Positions 14,093-16,248 of a stretch of DNA of 16,248 nucleotides are shown piece by piece. Position numbers and translations under genes: made by a program. The DNA comes from Gammaproteobacteria bacterium. GTDB lineage: Bacteria > Pseudomonadota > Gammaproteobacteria > Pseudomonadales > Litorivicinaceae. Location of the stretch: contig PBDH01000034.1 of assembly GCA_002717305.1 (NCBI GenBank), positions 1 to 16,248 of the forward strand, read 5' to 3'. How positions within the stretch are numbered: position 1 is the stretch's first letter; every line of letters starts with the position of its first letter. The notes below the pieces were generated by a model. The model ran no database searches and had not been told where the DNA came from. It was given only the letters and a program-made list of their open reading frames with translations.

Positions 14093-16248
14093 GGCTGAGG
14101 ACCGAGGGCACGATCATCAATACAAGCACGGTTCCGTATGCGAGACCGAAAACGATGGTTGTCGCCATTGGAATCAGGAATTGAGCCTGGGGTGAAGTTT
14201 CGAAGAGGATAGGCGTCAGTCCTGCGATCGTAGTCAAGGATGTCAATAATACAGCGCGGAAACGTAGACAGCTTGCTTTTATAATGGCCTCCATATGATC
14301 TTCACCGGTATCAATCAGTCGCCGGTAGGTGTCCACCAGGACGATTGAGTCGTTAATCACAATGCCAGATAAGCCGAAAAACCCAAACAAAGACAGGACA
14401 GTGAGGTCAAGACCCATCAACCAGTGACCACCAATCGCTCCGGTTAAACCGAGGGGAATGGCGATTAATATCGCAAACGGCCAGAAGTAACTGGAGAAGA
14501 CCCATGCGAGAATAATATAGATCATGGCTAATGCCACCAACACACCTACTTTCATATCTGCGAATGTTTCTTCACGATCTTGGGCACGTCCTTGAATACT
14601 AGATTTCAATCCGAACTTTGTTGTGATTTTCGGTAGCTCCATCGCACGGATATTGGAGAGAATTTCGGAAGCATTGGCGGTTAAAGTATTTACATCAGCA
14701 CTCACCACAATACTTATTTGACCATCCGTTCGCCGCAGCTTATCGAGTCCTCTCTTTGATTCAAATGTCGCGACGACAGGTAGCGAGACAGTGGCTCCTG
14801 AGGCTGTAATGATTGGTAATTTATCCAGAGTCGCTAATCGGTCACGCTCCGATTCGGATAATGAAAGAAGTACATCTACTTCAATTCCATCCTCATAAAA
14901 GGTTTGGAGCGTTCTACCTTCGAAGGCGCCTCTGAGTTGTCGAGCTAATTGTTGTGACGTCAGATCTAGCTGTCGGCCTTGGGGTGTTAAACTTACCACT
15001 AACTGTTCGGTACCAAACGGGAGGTCATCATCAATGTTCGAAACGCCCGGATAGCGCTGCAAGATATCTTGGATTTCCAGTGATGCTGCCTTTAAAGTTT
15101 CAGCATTACCGCCGGTCAGTTTGATCTCAATAGGCTTCGATGGCGGGCCGCCTCTTTCTTGGCGGATAGAGAATTTCTCGATACCTGCCGGTAACTGGAT
15201 TTTTTGTCGCCACGCATCGATAACGATATCGTTGGGTGGCCCGTCTAGCTCACCGGTCAGTATTATTTTAAGTGTCCCGAAATGATCGCCTGTCTCTCCA
15301 CGTACTCCAGGTCCCGAGAGTTGTCTGTGTTGCATCAATGTATGACGAATAACGGTACCATCAAATTCGTCGTTCACTGCATTTGCTGTTTCCTCAAGGT
15401 GTTCTAGAAATCGATCGACATCGTCGGGGGAGGTGCCGGCGGTGAATTGTGCTCCCGCCCAAAGGGTGGTGCCGTCAATCGATGGAAAGAAGGTAAATTT
15501 GACTCGTCCACCGGAAATCAGTCCTACGGATAGAATAAATACTGTTAATGCAGTGGTCAGGGTTAATGCTGGAGCTTTAAGAATCACTCTGACAAACGGT
15601 CTGAAGGCATTATCTCGGAATTTGAGGAAGCCTCGATCTAACGCTCTTCGTATTTTACCGTCGCTACTTCGGTGTCCGCGGCTGAGGCTTTGTTGCAAAT
15701 GGCCTGGAAGAATGAGAAAGCACTCGATCAGAGAAGCAACGATCACACAAATCACAATAATTGGGATGTCTTTAAGGATCGACCCGATCACACCACCAAC
15801 TAACAAAAGCGGTGTAAAGGCAGCGATCGTCGAGAGGCTCGACGAAACCACAGGTGCGAGCATGCGCTCTGAACCCGTCAGGGCAGAATTTAGAGGTGCT
15901 TTCCCTGATTGATACAGAGTCAGAGTATCTTCAGCGACTACAATAGCATCATCAACAATTATCCCTAGCGCCATGATCATCCCGAAGAGACTGATCATAT
16001 TAATCGTTCCACCGAACAGCCACAGGATTCCGAGTGTCGCGAGAAACGAGACCGGGATACCAAGAGTGACCCAAAAAGCAACGCGCTGATTTAAGAATAG
16101 ATATAAAATGATGATGACGAAGAATAGTCCGGTCAGCCCATTTTTCAGAAGCAGATTGATTCGATCGTTTAAATACTGCCAACGTTCATCAAGAACGATC
16201 AGTTCGGTGCCTGCGGGCAATCGTGGCGTAGTTTCTGCGATCCATTGG
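14019..16248 (-). CDS. RND efflux transporter permease (partial, N-terminal part beyond right edge)
   Basis: This is a proton-driven inner-membrane pump of the RND superfamily. 742 residues are visible; full-length proteins have about 1,030, so roughly the first 300 are outside. The window begins in the periplasmic loop before TM2. TM2-TM4 follow, with the proton-relay pair Asp-Asp in MALGIIVDDAIVVAED (residues about 99-100 of the visible part). Next come TM5-TM7, the second periplasmic loop (about 240-520) and TM8-TM12. TM10 reads GLSGIVINDSIVLVD, in which the AcrB Lys940 position is occupied by Asn. This Asn-Asp form occurs in RND permeases distinct from AcrB. A membrane-fusion partner gene would be expected beyond the right edge. 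The substrate is unknown. Its end overlaps the TatD-family gene by 74 bases. Confidence 0.95.
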   Translation of the reverse strand, partial: QWIAETTPRLPAGTELIVLDERWQYLNDRINLLLKNGLTGLFFVIIILYLFLNQRVAFWVTLGIPVSFLATLGILWLFGGTINMISLFGMIMALGIIVDDAIVVAEDTLTLYQSGKAPLNSALTGSERMLAPVVSSSLSTIAAFTPLLLVGGVIGSILKDIPIIVICVIVASLIECFLILPGHLQQSLSRGHRSSDGKIRRALDRGFLKFRDNAFRPFVRVILKAPALTLTTALTVFILSVGLISGGRVKFTFFPSIDGTTLWAGAQFTAGTSPDDVDRFLEHLEETANAVNDEFDGTVIRHTLMQHRQLSGPGVRGETGDHFGTLKIILTGELDGPPNDIVIDAWRQKIQLPAGIEKFSIRQERGGPPSKPIEIKLTGGNAETLKAASLEIQDILQRYPGVSNIDDDLPFGTEQLVVSLTPQGRQLDLTSQQLARQLRGAFEGRTLQTFYEDGIEVDVLLSLSESERDRLATLDKLPIITASGATVSLPVVATFESKRGLDKLRRTDGQISIVVSADVNTLTANASEILSNIRAMELPKITTKFGLKSSIQGRAQDREETFADMKVGVLVALAMIYIILAWVFSSYFWPFAILIAIPLGLTGAIGGHWLMGLDLTVLSLFGFFGLSGIVINDSIVLVDTYRRLIDTGEDHMEAIIKASCLRFRAVLLTSLTTIAGLTPILFETSPQAQFLIPMATTIVFGLAYGTVLVLMIVPSVLSLIERNRGQTKFGHLHSSNAQEPTS

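Overview
The window looks like chromosomal core DNA of a moderate-GC gammaproteobacterium, genus unknown. The evidence is a fabA-fabB operon, RF3 (prfC), a divergent uvrA/ssb pair and a small polyhydroxyalkanoate (PHA) locus. I see no mobile element, CRISPR array, rRNA or tRNA. The window is densely coded: no gene-free stretch exceeds about 200 bases, and two convergent gene pairs overlap at their 3' ends.

Left part (1-4133). The N-terminal two thirds of uvrA runs leftwards off the window edge, divergent from ssb. After ssb comes a tightly packed run of an RmlD-like sugar-nucleotide reductase homologue with eroded motifs and a small, unrecognised, very basic protein. That small gene converges with and overlaps a glutathione S-transferase-like gene on the other strand.

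Middle (4133-9006). fabA and fabB, the unsaturated fatty acid pair, are followed by the GST-like gene in one minus-strand operon; the fabB stop and the gst start share a base. A class I (iron-sulfur) fumarase is divergent from fabA, and the gap between them holds a perfect 8+8 inverted repeat. A short pterin-carbinolamine dehydratase gene follows, then a convergent AcuI/YhdH-type acryloyl-CoA reductase.

PHA locus (9052-11708). A phasin and the regulator PhaR lie on the minus strand, divergent from a class I PHA synthase (phaC, TTG start). The phasin promoter region carries three TGC-N3-GCA dyads, two of them perfect palindromes. One fills the spacer of a good sigma70-like promoter and one sits just after the predicted transcription start. 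This is the layout expected for PhaR repressing the phasin gene until PHA granules titrate it away. It is the clearest regulatory structure in the window. The phasin gene ends in a textbook intrinsic terminator. No phaA or phaB gene is present.

Right part (11771-16248). prfC and a TatD/YjjV-family metal-dependent hydrolase form a two-gene unit. The second gene overlaps tail to tail with a large RND efflux permease gene whose N-terminal part lies beyond the right edge.

I found no convincing new multi-gene system. The items most worth following are the PhaR operator array, the small basic gene after the RmlD-like gene, the eroded RmlD-like protein itself, and the fabA/fumarase dyad.
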